A DNA stretch of 64,000 nucleotides from Siphonodentalium dalli (Eukaryota; Mollusca; Scaphopoda; Gadilida; Siphonodentaliidae): contig CP136067.1 in the NCBI GenBank assembly GCA_032622095.1, positions 199,108,052-199,172,051 of the forward strand. Reading direction: 5' to 3'. A model generated the notes under the pieces. That model did no database searches, had not been told where the DNA came from, and saw nothing but the letters and a program-made list of their open reading frames with translations. Made by a program: the position numbers and the translations under genes. This document shows, in pieces, positions 11,220-20,039 of the stretch; position 1 is the first letter of the stretch, and the number at the start of each line of letters is the position of its first letter.

Positions 11220-11575
11220 CAGACATGATGTCAGATAGTAAACTGAGTTGGATACATAAGCTAGGCAATGATGTCAGATAGTAAACTGAGTTGGATACAT
11301 AAGCTAGGCAATGATGTCAGATAGTAAACTGAGTTGGATACATAAGCTAGACAATGATGTCAGACAGTAAACTGAGTTGGACACATAAGCTAGGCAATGA
11401 TGTCAGATAGTAAACTGAGTTGGATACATAAGCTAGGCAATGATATCAGATAGTAAACTGAGGTGGATACATAAGCTAGACAATGATGTCATATAGTAAA
11501 CTGAGTTGGATACATAAGCTAGGCAATGATGTCAGATAGTAAACTGAGTTGGATACATAAGCTAGACAATGCTCC
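11220..11575. repeat. 43-bp minisatellite, eight copies
   Basis: Eight head-to-tail copies of a 43-bp unit containing ATGATGTCAGATAGTAAACT and GAGTTGGATACATAAGCTAG, with few substitutions. The period is not a multiple of three. High similarity between units suggests recent expansion. Confidence 0.95.
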
Positions 11576-11984
11576 GCGTTTGTTGCAAATATTTCTTATC
11601 AAACTCTCAATGACCAGCCTTGAATATTGTTGTTTTTATTTCTGTTTAAACCACATAATTAGAAAATATCTCTCATATTGTGAGGTGAACAGGTGTTGTT
11701 ATAGTACTATAGCATACATTGGTTATAGAGGATAATTGTTTTCCCCTTCAAATTGATAGTTTAATTTTTTTTTTTAAATTCAAGAATGGGGCGCCTCCTT
11801 AAACAAACGAATATAACGTCGGGTTCAGATTCCTCTTTGCAAAATAATGGCGAATAACGTCATCGGTTATTGTCAAAATTGTTCTTTCCATGAAGTAATC
11901 CTTAATTAGTTTTTTCTGCTTGGAAAACCGTTTTCGTCGTCAGTTTCTTGGATGGAAACTAGCACCATCCTTCAGAATGAGAAA
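11576..11984. other. Non-genic stretch
   Basis: No gene or clear repeat seen. Confidence 0.4.
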
Positions 11985-12490
11985 TACGACAATAATATAT
12001 ATAACTTTATTGCCTCCAGTATTGAAGATTTAACAAAAGATACAGGGTACATGAATGTAAAATATGTGCAATTAGCAGTCAAGAGGACCTAATGAAAAGA
12101 AAGGCAAGTGAGAAATCAAACGAGGAAAAGGATAACATTCTGATTGTATGTACATGAACACGAGCTTACATATGTTAGAGACAACATCAACAGACAACAC
12201 ACACCCTCTCGACCACACCCGTACGCATACACAAGCTAACACATTACGTAGACACACACAACCGTACACACATACGATAGTATGTACTGGCACAACAGCA
12301 CTCCACCAAGCTCATTCACGTAGGGCAAGAGCATAGCATTGCCGTTTTCTCCACATATCCACAAACACATATATTCAAATCAACCCACGAACATCAGACA
12401 AATTCATTTCACGCACTTTCTCACCGCCATTCACGCGCTCGCTTCCTATTGCATGATTTGCTGGTATGGGCTCTGTTCTGTCCATAGTAG
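11985..12490 (-). mobile_element. LINE 3' end, family C, 5'-truncated
   Basis: On the - strand this is an untranslated 3' end: a Thr/His-codon-like ACAC-rich body (about 12150-12460), then a conserved block ending CTGGAGGCAATAAAG and an AT tail (11991-12004). AATAAA lies just before the tail. The same body recurs at 16409-16735, downstream of a reverse-transcriptase fragment on the same strand, and at 26614-26930, so all three are most simply 3' UTR copies of one LINE family. Assignment as LINE rests on the 16.4-17.5 kb copy. Confidence 0.65.
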
Positions 12491-12497
12491 CAATCAA

Positions 12498-12723
12498 CCC
12501 CTACGTGATTCAGGAATTCAATATATTCCACTCCAGACATCTCTGATGAGTTTATTGAAGTCCATCGTATCTTACTATGAAGTCGGTAGATATGGTTATA
12601 ATAATTGAGGCGAAAAGTGGCCACTTCAAAGAAAAACAGATAACGCACATTCAAAAGAAGAGTAATGTGGCGCCCTACGTGGGCTCGAACCGACGACTCC
12701 GAGATTAAGAGTCTCGTGCGCCA
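12498..12723 (-). mobile_element. SINE-like unit with a tRNA-Lys(CTT)-derived head
   Basis: On the - strand, 12723-12668 matches the 3' two-thirds of a tRNA-Lys: anticodon stem-loop GACTCTTAATCTC (anticodon CTT), then GGTTCGAGCCC (T loop, B box), then an acceptor strand. The acceptor's 5' partner and the D arm are missing, so this is not a functional tRNA. It is followed without break by a body of about 165 bp (12660-12498) that recurs at 17946-18112 with a different head. A tRNA headed, dispersed body is the SINE pattern. Confidence 0.6.
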
Positions 12724-13327
12724 AAATGTCAAAGGGTGATAGTGGGTCAATTTCTATAGTATAAATGACCTTGAGCCTTGACATTAAATTTATAAGTTAG
12801 CCTTGGCAGTATGGGCTCTGACAATTCTCTTGGTGGGCAGGGTCTATGGAAAGTTCATATCACCTTGTCTTCATATAGCATTTATTCACCAACGTCACCA
12901 TGATAAGAATAACACACTCTTGATATACATGTAGCACATCAACATCGAACATGACATGGCACATCAATGTAGACAAACATCATACATAAGTTGTGTATAG
13001 TATACAACCATTTGCATATATAATAAGCACGCACATGTGCATGCACAAATATATTAAAGGAATTTGAGGAGTTTCTGCAAACACCAGAGATGCCAGATAT
13101 CCAATCTATATCTATCTAATTGAGATATCTACAAACTGGCATCTCAGGCTATCGAGGGATAACCTCACAAAAGTAACCACATTAAAATAAGGATAAAATA
13201 GGAAATATACTCCTAACTATCGAGCCGTATATACTTTATGTCAAAACGGGACAAACTCTACTGATTTACTTTTAGACAAAAGTTATTATAAAAACATGAT
13301 TATAACGATCAAATAAAGCAACTGTGA
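12724..13327. other. Non-genic stretch
   Basis: No gene. A short inverted pair (GAGATGCCAG near 13087, CTGGCATCTC near 13137) is visible. Confidence 0.35.
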
Positions 13328-13333
13328 ACATAC

Positions 13334-13521
13334 CAGTTCAATGGGACATAGGCCACTATGTCAGGACAATCTGCGTTCAACCATAATCTAAACTTGACGA
13401 CATCTTGACGACAAAATAAACTAATACTTTCGGAAGACAACTTTACTTTCTGACCACCGATAAACAGTAAAACGCCAATCTTGAAAGCCCGCGAAATATC
13501 ATTTATCACATAATTAGCCAC
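13334..13521 (-). CDS. Possible first exon of an unknown divergent gene
   Basis: A - strand frame opens with ATG at 13521 and runs 62 codons plus two bases to a donor-like GTATGT (13333-13328). The peptide has normal composition but no recognised domain. It sits head-to-head with the recombinase gene, about 70-140 bp from its possible starts, in a patch with CpG and CACGTG-like motifs (13552-13585), so a shared promoter is possible. It could equally be a chance frame. Confidence 0.25.
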
Positions 13522-13661
13522 TATATCCGGTTTAATAATTTTGAGTAAGACACACGTGTATTATCGCCACGCGAGATGACGCACGCGCGGTGCTTAGCGC
13601 AATGATATCATCATATCGATGTCAATACCGGAACTATTTCTGCTCTGTTTACAAAATAAAA

Positions 13662-15275
13662 ATGTCGACATGTGATCCGAATTCCGATGTTATGTACGCA
13701 GTAGGATCGTCAGTCAAAATAGACAATGAAGGCGTTGGGAAGATAGAACGTGTTATTCAATCAACACACGGGGCCATTTTCGTTGTGAAATTGGATGGAA
13801 TTGACTTCACGGTGAATTTGAAACAAGAAAGGCTGTCACTCATTCAGAATCAGACGACACGTGTGAACTCGCAAAACGTAAACACTGATGATGAAAGATT
13901 TATATTTGTACCTACTACAGAAATTCAAGATTATGTAGACGCCCAGGTCAATAAAAGTACTCTCTCAAAAACATATTATGACACGAAACTCCTTAAATCG
14001 TTCATGCATAGTCCTCAGATTAATGTTGACAGACCCATCCATGAAATTTCGCCAGATCAGCTGTGCCTTATTTTAAGCAAGTTCTTTCTCGGGGTCAGGA
14101 AACAAGGAGGGGCTGAATATGAACCATCAACATTACGTGGATTTATGTCCAGTTTTGACAGAGAGTTGAAACGGTGTGATTATGGTTTTCAACTAGCTAC
14201 AAGCACAGAATTCATGAAAGTTCGCGAAGTGTTAAAGGCTAAACAGAAAAGCTTAAAAGGTCAAGGTCTAGGTAACCTTGCCAGGAAATCTGACCCAATA
14301 AATGATGATGAAATAGAGAAACTGTGGGAGTCTTCGTGTTTCGGTACATCATCACCAGAATCGATATTAAACACACTTTGGTTTTATAACACCCAACAAT
14401 TCGGTTTGAGGGGGTCCGACGAGCATCGAGATATGCGTTGGGGTGATGTAACGCTTTGCAAGGATTCTTTGGGGCAAGAATATCTAGATTTTGAAGAACG
14501 ACAGACAAAAACTCGTTCCGGACAAAATCCCAGAGATGTAAGGGCAGTGAAGCCAAAAATGTGGGCAATATCAAATGTAGATCGTTGCCCTGTTTCTGTC
14601 TACAAGAAATTTGCAGAACTCAGACCAAAGAACTACTGTAAACCTACCGACCCATTCTACATAGCAACACATACATATCAAGGCAAGCTTGGTGCAAATG
14701 ACCAATGGTTTAAACGACAGCCAGTGGGTGTAAATAAACTCACCTCGATCATGAAAAGAATGGCAAAAGCAGCTGGTCTGTCTTCCGAGAAAATGCTCAC
14801 AAATCACAGTGCCCGAAAACATCTTGTTCAGAAACTCAGTGAATCAAATATTCCTCCAACTCAAATAATACAGATCACTGGACACAAAACCCTGGCATCA
14901 ATAAATAATTACAGTCACCTAAATGACCAACAACACCGTAACATATCCAAAATTCTGAGTAACGATATCTCCACGAATGAAAGTTTGAAACACGGTGATT
15001 TCCCAACCTGTCGACCTTCGACTTCACAGGAAATGAGTCAAATGACTGTTGATGTAAATAACAGTTCGCCCACTCCTTCATTGGTCGTTCCCGAATCGGT
15101 GGGACTATCAAAACAACTAAATGCACAGCTGTACAGCAAATCTATAACAGTTTTTGGAGGTGCCATATCCGGAGGAACCATAAACGTCAACATCTATAAC
15201 ACAGATAAAAGTGCAACTGAACCAAAACGAAGGAGAATTCGTGTGATTGACAGCGATTCTGAGAATAGCCAGTGA
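13662..15275 (+). CDS. Crypton-like tyrosine recombinase, intact single exon
   Basis: An uninterrupted frame of 537 codons from the ATG at 13662 (context AAAATGT), or 561 codons from an upstream in-frame ATG at 13590. Numbered from 13590, the C-terminal half carries the full tyrosine-recombinase active-site set: R274 (F-G-L-R-G), H406-S-A-R409, H432 (G-H-K) and Y441 (N-N-Y-S-H-L). The N-terminal half (about 110-230) looks like the SAM-like core-binding part. After the catalytic domain come a Ser/Thr-rich linker, a short I-S-G-G-T-I-N-V-N-I motif and a basic tail with K-R-R-R. These are known traits of Crypton and Crypton-derived (DUF3504-type) proteins. ATTAAA at 15374 could serve as its poly(A) signal. 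No introns, no recognised terminal repeats. It may be a mobile Crypton or a domesticated host gene; conservation of all catalytic residues argues against long neutral decay. Confidence 0.88.
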   Translation: MSTCDPNSDVMYAVGSSVKIDNEGVGKIERVIQSTHGAIFVVKLDGIDFTVNLKQERLSLIQNQTTRVNSQNVNTDDERFIFVPTTEIQDYVDAQVNKSTLSKTYYDTKLLKSFMHSPQINVDRPIHEISPDQLCLILSKFFLGVRKQGGAEYEPSTLRGFMSSFDRELKRCDYGFQLATSTEFMKVREVLKAKQKSLKGQGLGNLARKSDPINDDEIEKLWESSCFGTSSPESILNTLWFYNTQQFGLRGSDEHRDMRWGDVTLCKDSLGQEYLDFEERQTKTRSGQNPRDVRAVKPKMWAISNVDRCPVSVYKKFAELRPKNYCKPTDPFYIATHTYQGKLGANDQWFKRQPVGVNKLTSIMKRMAKAAGLSSEKMLTNHSARKHLVQKLSESNIPPTQIIQITGHKTLASINNYSHLNDQQHRNISKILSNDISTNESLKHGDFPTCRPSTSQEMSQMTVDVNNSSPTPSLVVPESVGLSKQLNAQLYSKSITVFGGAISGGTINVNIYNTDKSATEPKRRRIRVIDSDSENSQ

Positions 15276-15373
15276 CGTCATGACTCAACTTCCCGCCAGG
15301 GGCACCGACGGGGATGACACAGTTTATGAACTTATCAATGTTATTGTTGTGTTAATTACAATTTAATTGGGAT

Positions 15374-15379
15374 ATTAAA
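15374..15379 (+). terminator. Possible poly(A) signal ATTAAA
   Basis: The common variant ATTAAA lies about 100 bp after the recombinase stop and is followed by a GT-rich stretch (GTTGTGTTGTG), as expected downstream of a cleavage site. Confidence 0.4.
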
Positions 15380-15603
15380 GTTGTGTTGTGTTAATTTGGG
15401 TCGACTATGATAAACGCATGGGTGATAAGGGTAGTTGAACACTTTTGTCAACATGAAAAGACACATTTAAAATGGAACTATATTTTTGCTCGAAGGTGTC
15501 TGTACTTCTTCTTTAGTTGTGATAAGGAAATCAGTATTATTGTTTTAACCCCTGCCGTTTTGATATCATTTTTCCTCTTTAAAATACGATTATGTGATAA
15601 AAA

Positions 15604-15749
15604 GGATCTCAAATTCGTCGCAATTCTATATGAAATTTATTAACCTCGTGCACTAAATTCGATTCGATCCTCGCTAAAGCTCGGATCGAATCGAATTTAG
15701 TGCACTCGGTTAATAAATTTCATATAGAATTGCGACTCATTAGAGATCC
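15604..15749. repeat. Foldback hairpin, family F, copy 1
   Basis: Arms of about 68 bp bounded by GGATCTC and GAGATCC, differing at only about five positions, with a 10-12-bp loop. Homologous to 41491-41636. Outside the arm, ATGTGATAAAA precedes the hairpin here and occurs inverted just after copy 2, so the full element extends beyond the hairpin. Confidence 0.85.
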
Positions 15750-15969
15750 TCTATTTAACATTTGACCATATGCGAGCGGCTGTGTCATCCAATCAGCGGC
15801 GAGCTTACCTGTGCTATTTGAAGCGGCGTTACTATAGCGTTAGCAGTGGGCTGAAGTGACAGATTAATAATACAGGGACGGTTTATTGTTACAGCGAAGT
15901 TAAGAGGGTAAACGGGAAGTCGTAAATACCGGTGATTTGAATGAATATGTTAGCTGATAGTTGTCAGTA
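15750..15969. other. Non-genic stretch
   Basis: No gene seen. CpG content is moderately raised (GCGAGCGG, CAGCGGCGAGC). Confidence 0.35.
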
Positions 15970-15973
15970 TTAA

Positions 15974-16364
15974 CCCTTTACCCAACAAACCGGCCAAAAA
16001 CGCCCAAATAAAGCTTCAACAGCCTAAAATATCTTCGGTCTGTCTCAATAACACCATACAAATATGGATATCATTGGAACCGGTTCATTGACCACATTGT
16101 GATGGTTACAGTTATGCCCTGTGCCAATGCATTCTCTTATATATGCGAGTCGACCATAGGTCGCCTCGCATATATAAGAGAATGCATTGGCCTAAAAAAA
16201 ATCTTTTTTAACACTTTTTACCATTTTTTCTTACATTCTTTAACAATTTTATAATTTTTAATGTGTTAAGCCAATGCATTCTCTTATATATGCGAGGCGA
16301 CCTATGGTCGACTCGCATATATAAGAGAATGCATTGGCAAAGGGCCATGCTGTTGGGTAAAGGG
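15974..16364. mobile_element. TTAA-flanked double-hairpin element P, copy 1
   Basis: 391 bp, flanked on both sides by TTAA (15970-15973, 16365-16368), with terminal inverted repeats CCCTTTACCCAACA. TTAA targets and CCC-starting ends are traits of piggyBac-type elements, so this is probably a non-autonomous relative. Inside are two 69-bp near-perfect hairpins (16123-16191 and 16270-16338). The second is the exact reverse complement of the first, including the asymmetric loop. A conserved region of about 140 bp lies only on the left side. No coding capacity. Confidence 0.88.
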
Positions 16365-16408
16365 TTAACCTGTATTAGTTGTACATGTACTAGGGCTAAA
16401 TTACACCG

Positions 16409-16735
16409 TCACATGTACATGAACACGAGCTTACATATGTTAGAGACCACATCAACATACAACACACACCCTCTCGACGACACCCGTACGCATACACAAG
16501 CTAACACATTACGTAGACACACACAACCGTACACACATACTCTAGGATGTACTGTCACAACAGCACTTCAAGCTCATTCACGTGGGACAAGAGCATAGCA
16601 TTGCCGTTTTCCCCACATATCCACAAACACATATATTCAAATCAACCCACGAACATCAGACAAATTCATTTCAAGCATTTTCTCACGCCATGCACTCACG
16701 CGCTCGCTTCCTATTGCATGATTTGCGGTTAATGG
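16409..16735 (-). mobile_element. LINE family C 3' UTR, copy 2
   Basis: About 90 percent similar by eye to 12150-12485. It lacks the final 160 bp including AATAAA and tail. Lies on the same strand and just downstream of the RT fragment at 16929-17565, which supports reading the repeat as that element's 3' UTR. Confidence 0.65.
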
Positions 16736-16928
16736 TTCTGTTCTGTCTTCTTCTTCTTCCGATAAAATGCAACTCCCTGCAGAAGGCTTCTGTAGGAATA
16801 TTATCGCATTTGTGCGCACAGGCGATGAGGATGTCGTTAAAAGCCAATATTGGTGAATTTAAAATAAGGATTGTGTATAATACAAGTAAAATCATCATGA
16901 GTGGAGTTAAAAATCGGTTCTGTCATCC

Positions 16929-17565
16929 TCAGTAGCCTGTTTTGAGCATCTCCTTCTGAAAGTCTTCCAGGGAGGTGCAAGCCACTGCCTCTTCAGATAG
17001 GGCGTTCCACATCCGTATGGCCGACGGAAAGAAGGAGTATTTATATGCGTCTACTCGCACATGATGCTGAGTGTAGCGCTGGTTATGGCCTCGTGATCTG
17101 GCGTTGGTTTTGCTCTTCACGAGTGGAGTAGCTTGATTTGTGACGACCAGTCCTTTGATACACTTGAAGAACATAGACAAGGTGGCATCTTTTCGTCTTT
17201 CTTCAAGTGATTTCCATCCAAGGTTTTTCACCATCGTTCTTGGGCTGCTCCTCCATTGGTAGTTGTTCTGTACCATTCTGGCTGCTCTCAGTTGAACTTT
17301 CTCCAGTTTCTCGATGTTTTCCGCTGTGTGTGGGTTCCATACAGTCGATGAGTACATTACTATTGGACGCACCATGGCATTGTAACACTGCTCCTTGATG
17401 TTGGGGCTGCAGTTGGTTAGGTTTCTTCCAATGAAGGCTGTTGTAGAATTTGCCTTTTTACAGATCTTAGAAACATGGTCATTCCAACTAACATCCTCCT
17501 TGATGTTGACACCGAGATACCTTGCAGAGTTCACACATCGTAGTGGTTTCCCATGAATGGTCTAC
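16929..17565 (-). pseudogene. LINE family C: C-terminal end of reverse transcriptase ORF
   Basis: About 210 codons on the - strand. The start, R-Y-L-G-V-N-I...W-N-D-H-V, then P-I-V-M-Y-S-S-T-V-W-N-P, E-K-V-Q-L-R-A-A-R-M-V and a final F-F-P-S-A-I-R-M-W-N-A-L, is the post-catalytic thumb/connection region known from Jockey/CR1-type LINE ORF2 proteins. The polymerase motifs and endonuclease are absent: a stop lies just upstream (near 17570), so the copy is 5'-truncated. The ORF ends normally. Confidence 0.85.
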
Positions 17566-17945
17566 ATGAAAGCAATCATCCGCCCGGATACATGTACGTG
17601 ACGGGTTGGTAAGTCATGGCAAACTCATTGGAATATAAAACGCCGATTATCTTGGGGATTTGAGTCGGTCAGTTGACAACATCCTTACATGAATACTTCG
17701 ACCCCCGACTGCGTTCCCTGACCCTCAAATCTTATTCGGGTTGGCTCCAATTTAGAACATTTAAACTATGCCTATATATAAGATGCCTATATACATTTGA
17801 AGGAAAAATAGTTTATGTTAATAAAACTGTTGGTGCCCCCGACCCAAACCTACATCCCTGACCTACGCCACTTAGGAAAATTTAAACTACCTCGTAATTT
17901 TCCCCATGTTGGTCAGTTGACCGAATACTATGTTGTTATTGTACC

Positions 17946-18112
17946 CCTACGTGTTTCACGAATTCAATATATTGCACTCCAGATATCTCTGATAAGTTTA
18001 TTGAAGTCCATCGTATCCTACTATGAAGTCGGTATATATGGTTATAATAATTGATCGAAAAGTGGCCACTTCAAAGAAAAACAGATAACGCACATTCAAA
18101 AGAAGAGTAGAA
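17946..18112 (-). mobile_element. SINE-like body, copy 2, without the tRNA head
   Basis: Matches 12498-12660 over about 165 bp at about 90 percent by eye, including AAAGTGGCCACTTCAAAG. The match stops at AAGAAGAGTA, exactly where copy 1 enters its tRNA-derived part. Confidence 0.6.
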
Positions 18113-18480
18113 TTGTGCTATCCGTGAGGAAGGAAAATTCGCTATATTTGGGTTTAAAACAATGCAGAAAAACGGGTAAGAAAATGAAAATTGAAATTTT
18201 AGTCCGGGAACCTGGTCGGTCAACGTACACACCCTCCCCCAGGATTAAACTTCATTCATTTGTTTTATTGTAAGGATGTCTGCTCAAACTATTTCGACGT
18301 TAAAGGTATGTACCGGGTATTTCATGAATAATTTGACTGAAAAAAATCCAAAATGGAGGACATAATGGCAACCGGAAGTAGTATAAAGAGCATTTTACGG
18401 TAACATTCACCATAGGTGCCAGTTGCGCCACCATACATGATGTCCAATCCTTCGAAATGAAAAGAGTGTTCAATATGCAA
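18113..18480. other. Non-genic stretch
   Basis: No gene seen. Confidence 0.35.
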
Positions 18481-19442
18481 CAAAACTAGTGCCCCAGGCT
18501 ATCCGAGGAGAGTCCTATGTCATATAACAGGTGTCCCAAACCACCAACTGTGGTCTCAATCTATTCAACGGCCCAATCAGTGAACCAGTCGTCAAATGAG
18601 TCTAATTCCACCACTCGTGTGTCCCATATCCACATCTAGTGTCCAAAAACCAACCAATTGGTGTCCCAAACCATCCAATGGGTGGCACAAACAATTAAGT
18701 AGTGCCCCATACCATATGCACCTGATTCCCGACCCGCACAGATAGTCCACCAAACCATGCATCTGGTGCCCTAACCCACACAATGAGTAACACAAGCCAT
18801 CCGATGAGTGTCTCAATTCACCCATATTAGTGTCGCAACCCTGCAACGATTGTTCCAAACCACAGTGCATGGTACTGCCCCAAACAATACAACTGGTGTT
18901 CCAAACAACATAGGTTTGGTCCGAACCACATAGGTTTTGTTCCTAACTACACAAATGAGGGTCCCTAACCATCCAACGAGTGCTCCAAATCATACGAGTG
19001 GGTCAATCAATCAAATGATTGCCCCAAACCACACAATGTGTGTCCCAAACAATACAGCGAGTGTTCGAAAGGAAACGAGTGTCTAATGTGCACACTATAC
19101 ATCACAACTGGAGGCCCACGTCATCCGGAGAAAGTCCTTTGTCATATAACAGGTGTCCCAAACCACAAAAAGTCGTCTCAATCCACTCAATGGCCAAATC
19201 AGTGAACAAATCGACAAATTAGTGTCTCATTCCACCACATATGTGTTCAAAACCACCCAATTGGTGTCTCAAACCAATCAATGGGTGTCACAATCCACCC
19301 AGCGAGTGACCCAAACCATAAAACTAGTATCACAAACCGGCCATTGAGTTCCCGTTCCCAATCCATCCAAATGGTGTCACAAACCATCTATTAACTTGCA
19401 TCTCAAAACATCCAAACAAGTGTACAAAACCCTCCACCGAGT
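18481..19442. repeat. 21-bp satellite, block 1
   Basis: Degenerate tandem units of exactly 21 bp with consensus near TGTCCCAAACCAyACAATGrG. For example, successive units from about 19267 begin CTCAAACCAA, CACAATCCAC, CCCAAACCAT. Because 21 is seven codons, frames such as 19153-19347 read repeated V-S-Q-T-T-Q-type heptads. That is a by-product, not evidence of a gene. Confidence 0.85.
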
Positions 19443-19640
19443 ATTTAACCCTTTCGTGATGGGTACTGTGCTGATACAGCATTAATGGTCCTGTGCCATG
19501 CATACTCTCATATATGCTAGTCTCCCATAGGGAGTCTTGGATATATAAGATAATTCCGTGGCTTACATGACCAAGGTAAGTATTGTTAGGCCAATGCATT
19601 TTCTTATATATGCGATGCGCCCTATGGCACAGGTTTTCGC
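19443..19640. repeat. Decayed relative of element P
   Basis: Begins TTAACCCTTT, then a diverged version of the hairpin (GCATACTCTCATATATGC...GATATATAAGATAATTCC) and a second partial hairpin arm CCAATGCATTTTCTTATATA. It suggests an older insertion of the same or a sister family beside copy 2. Confidence 0.6.
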
Positions 19641-19667
19641 AAAATTTCACGAAGCTACAGTCATTAA

Positions 19668-20028
19668 CCCTTTACCCAACAGAACGGCCCTGTGCCAATG
19701 CATTCTCTTATATATGCGAGTCGACCATAGGCCGCCTCGCATATATAAGAGAATGCATTGGCTTAACACATTAAAAATTATAAAATTGTTAAAGAATGTA
19801 AGAAAAAATGGTAAAAAGTGTTAAAAACAGATTTTTTTTAGGCCAATGCATTCTCTTATATATGCGAGAATGCATTGGCACAGGGCATAACTATAACCAT
19901 CACAATGTGGTCAATGAGCCGGTTCCAATGATATCCATATTTGTATGGTTTTATTGAGACAGACCGAAGATATTTTAGGCTGTTGAAGCTTTATTTGGCC
20001 GGTTTTGGCCGGTTTGTTGGGTAAAGGG
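19668..20028. mobile_element. TTAA-flanked double-hairpin element P, copy 2 (inverted, one hairpin collapsed)
   Basis: 361 bp between TTAA at 19664-19667 and 20029-20032, with the same CCCTTTACCCAACA ends as copy 1 and opposite orientation. The first hairpin is full length. The second is reduced to its outermost arms (GCCAATGCATTCTC...GAATGCATTGGC), having lost about 31 bp of the inner palindrome. This accounts for most of the length difference from copies 1 and 3. Confidence 0.87.
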
Positions 20029-20039
20029 TTAAAGGGTTA

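Noticed and set aside
11220-11575. Regular direct repeats resembling a CRISPR array
   Set aside because: The 43-bp units are head to tail without unique spacers, and the setting is an animal genome without cas genes.
12668-12723. Functional tRNA-Lys gene
   Set aside because: The D arm and 5' acceptor strand are missing; only anticodon and T arms remain.
16123-16191. Hairpins of element P as transcription terminators or microRNA genes
   Set aside because: Animal genomes do not use such terminators, and the perfect 30-bp stems with repeat distribution fit a transposon better than a microRNA; small-RNA data would be needed.
16263-16598. 111-codon frame spanning element P and the LINE 3' UTR
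   Set aside because: It crosses the boundary of two unrelated repeats and reads through a hairpin; an artefact.
19153-19347. Repeat protein with V-S-Q-T-T-Q heptads
   Set aside because: It is the 21-bp satellite read in frame; no promoter, splice site or conservation.
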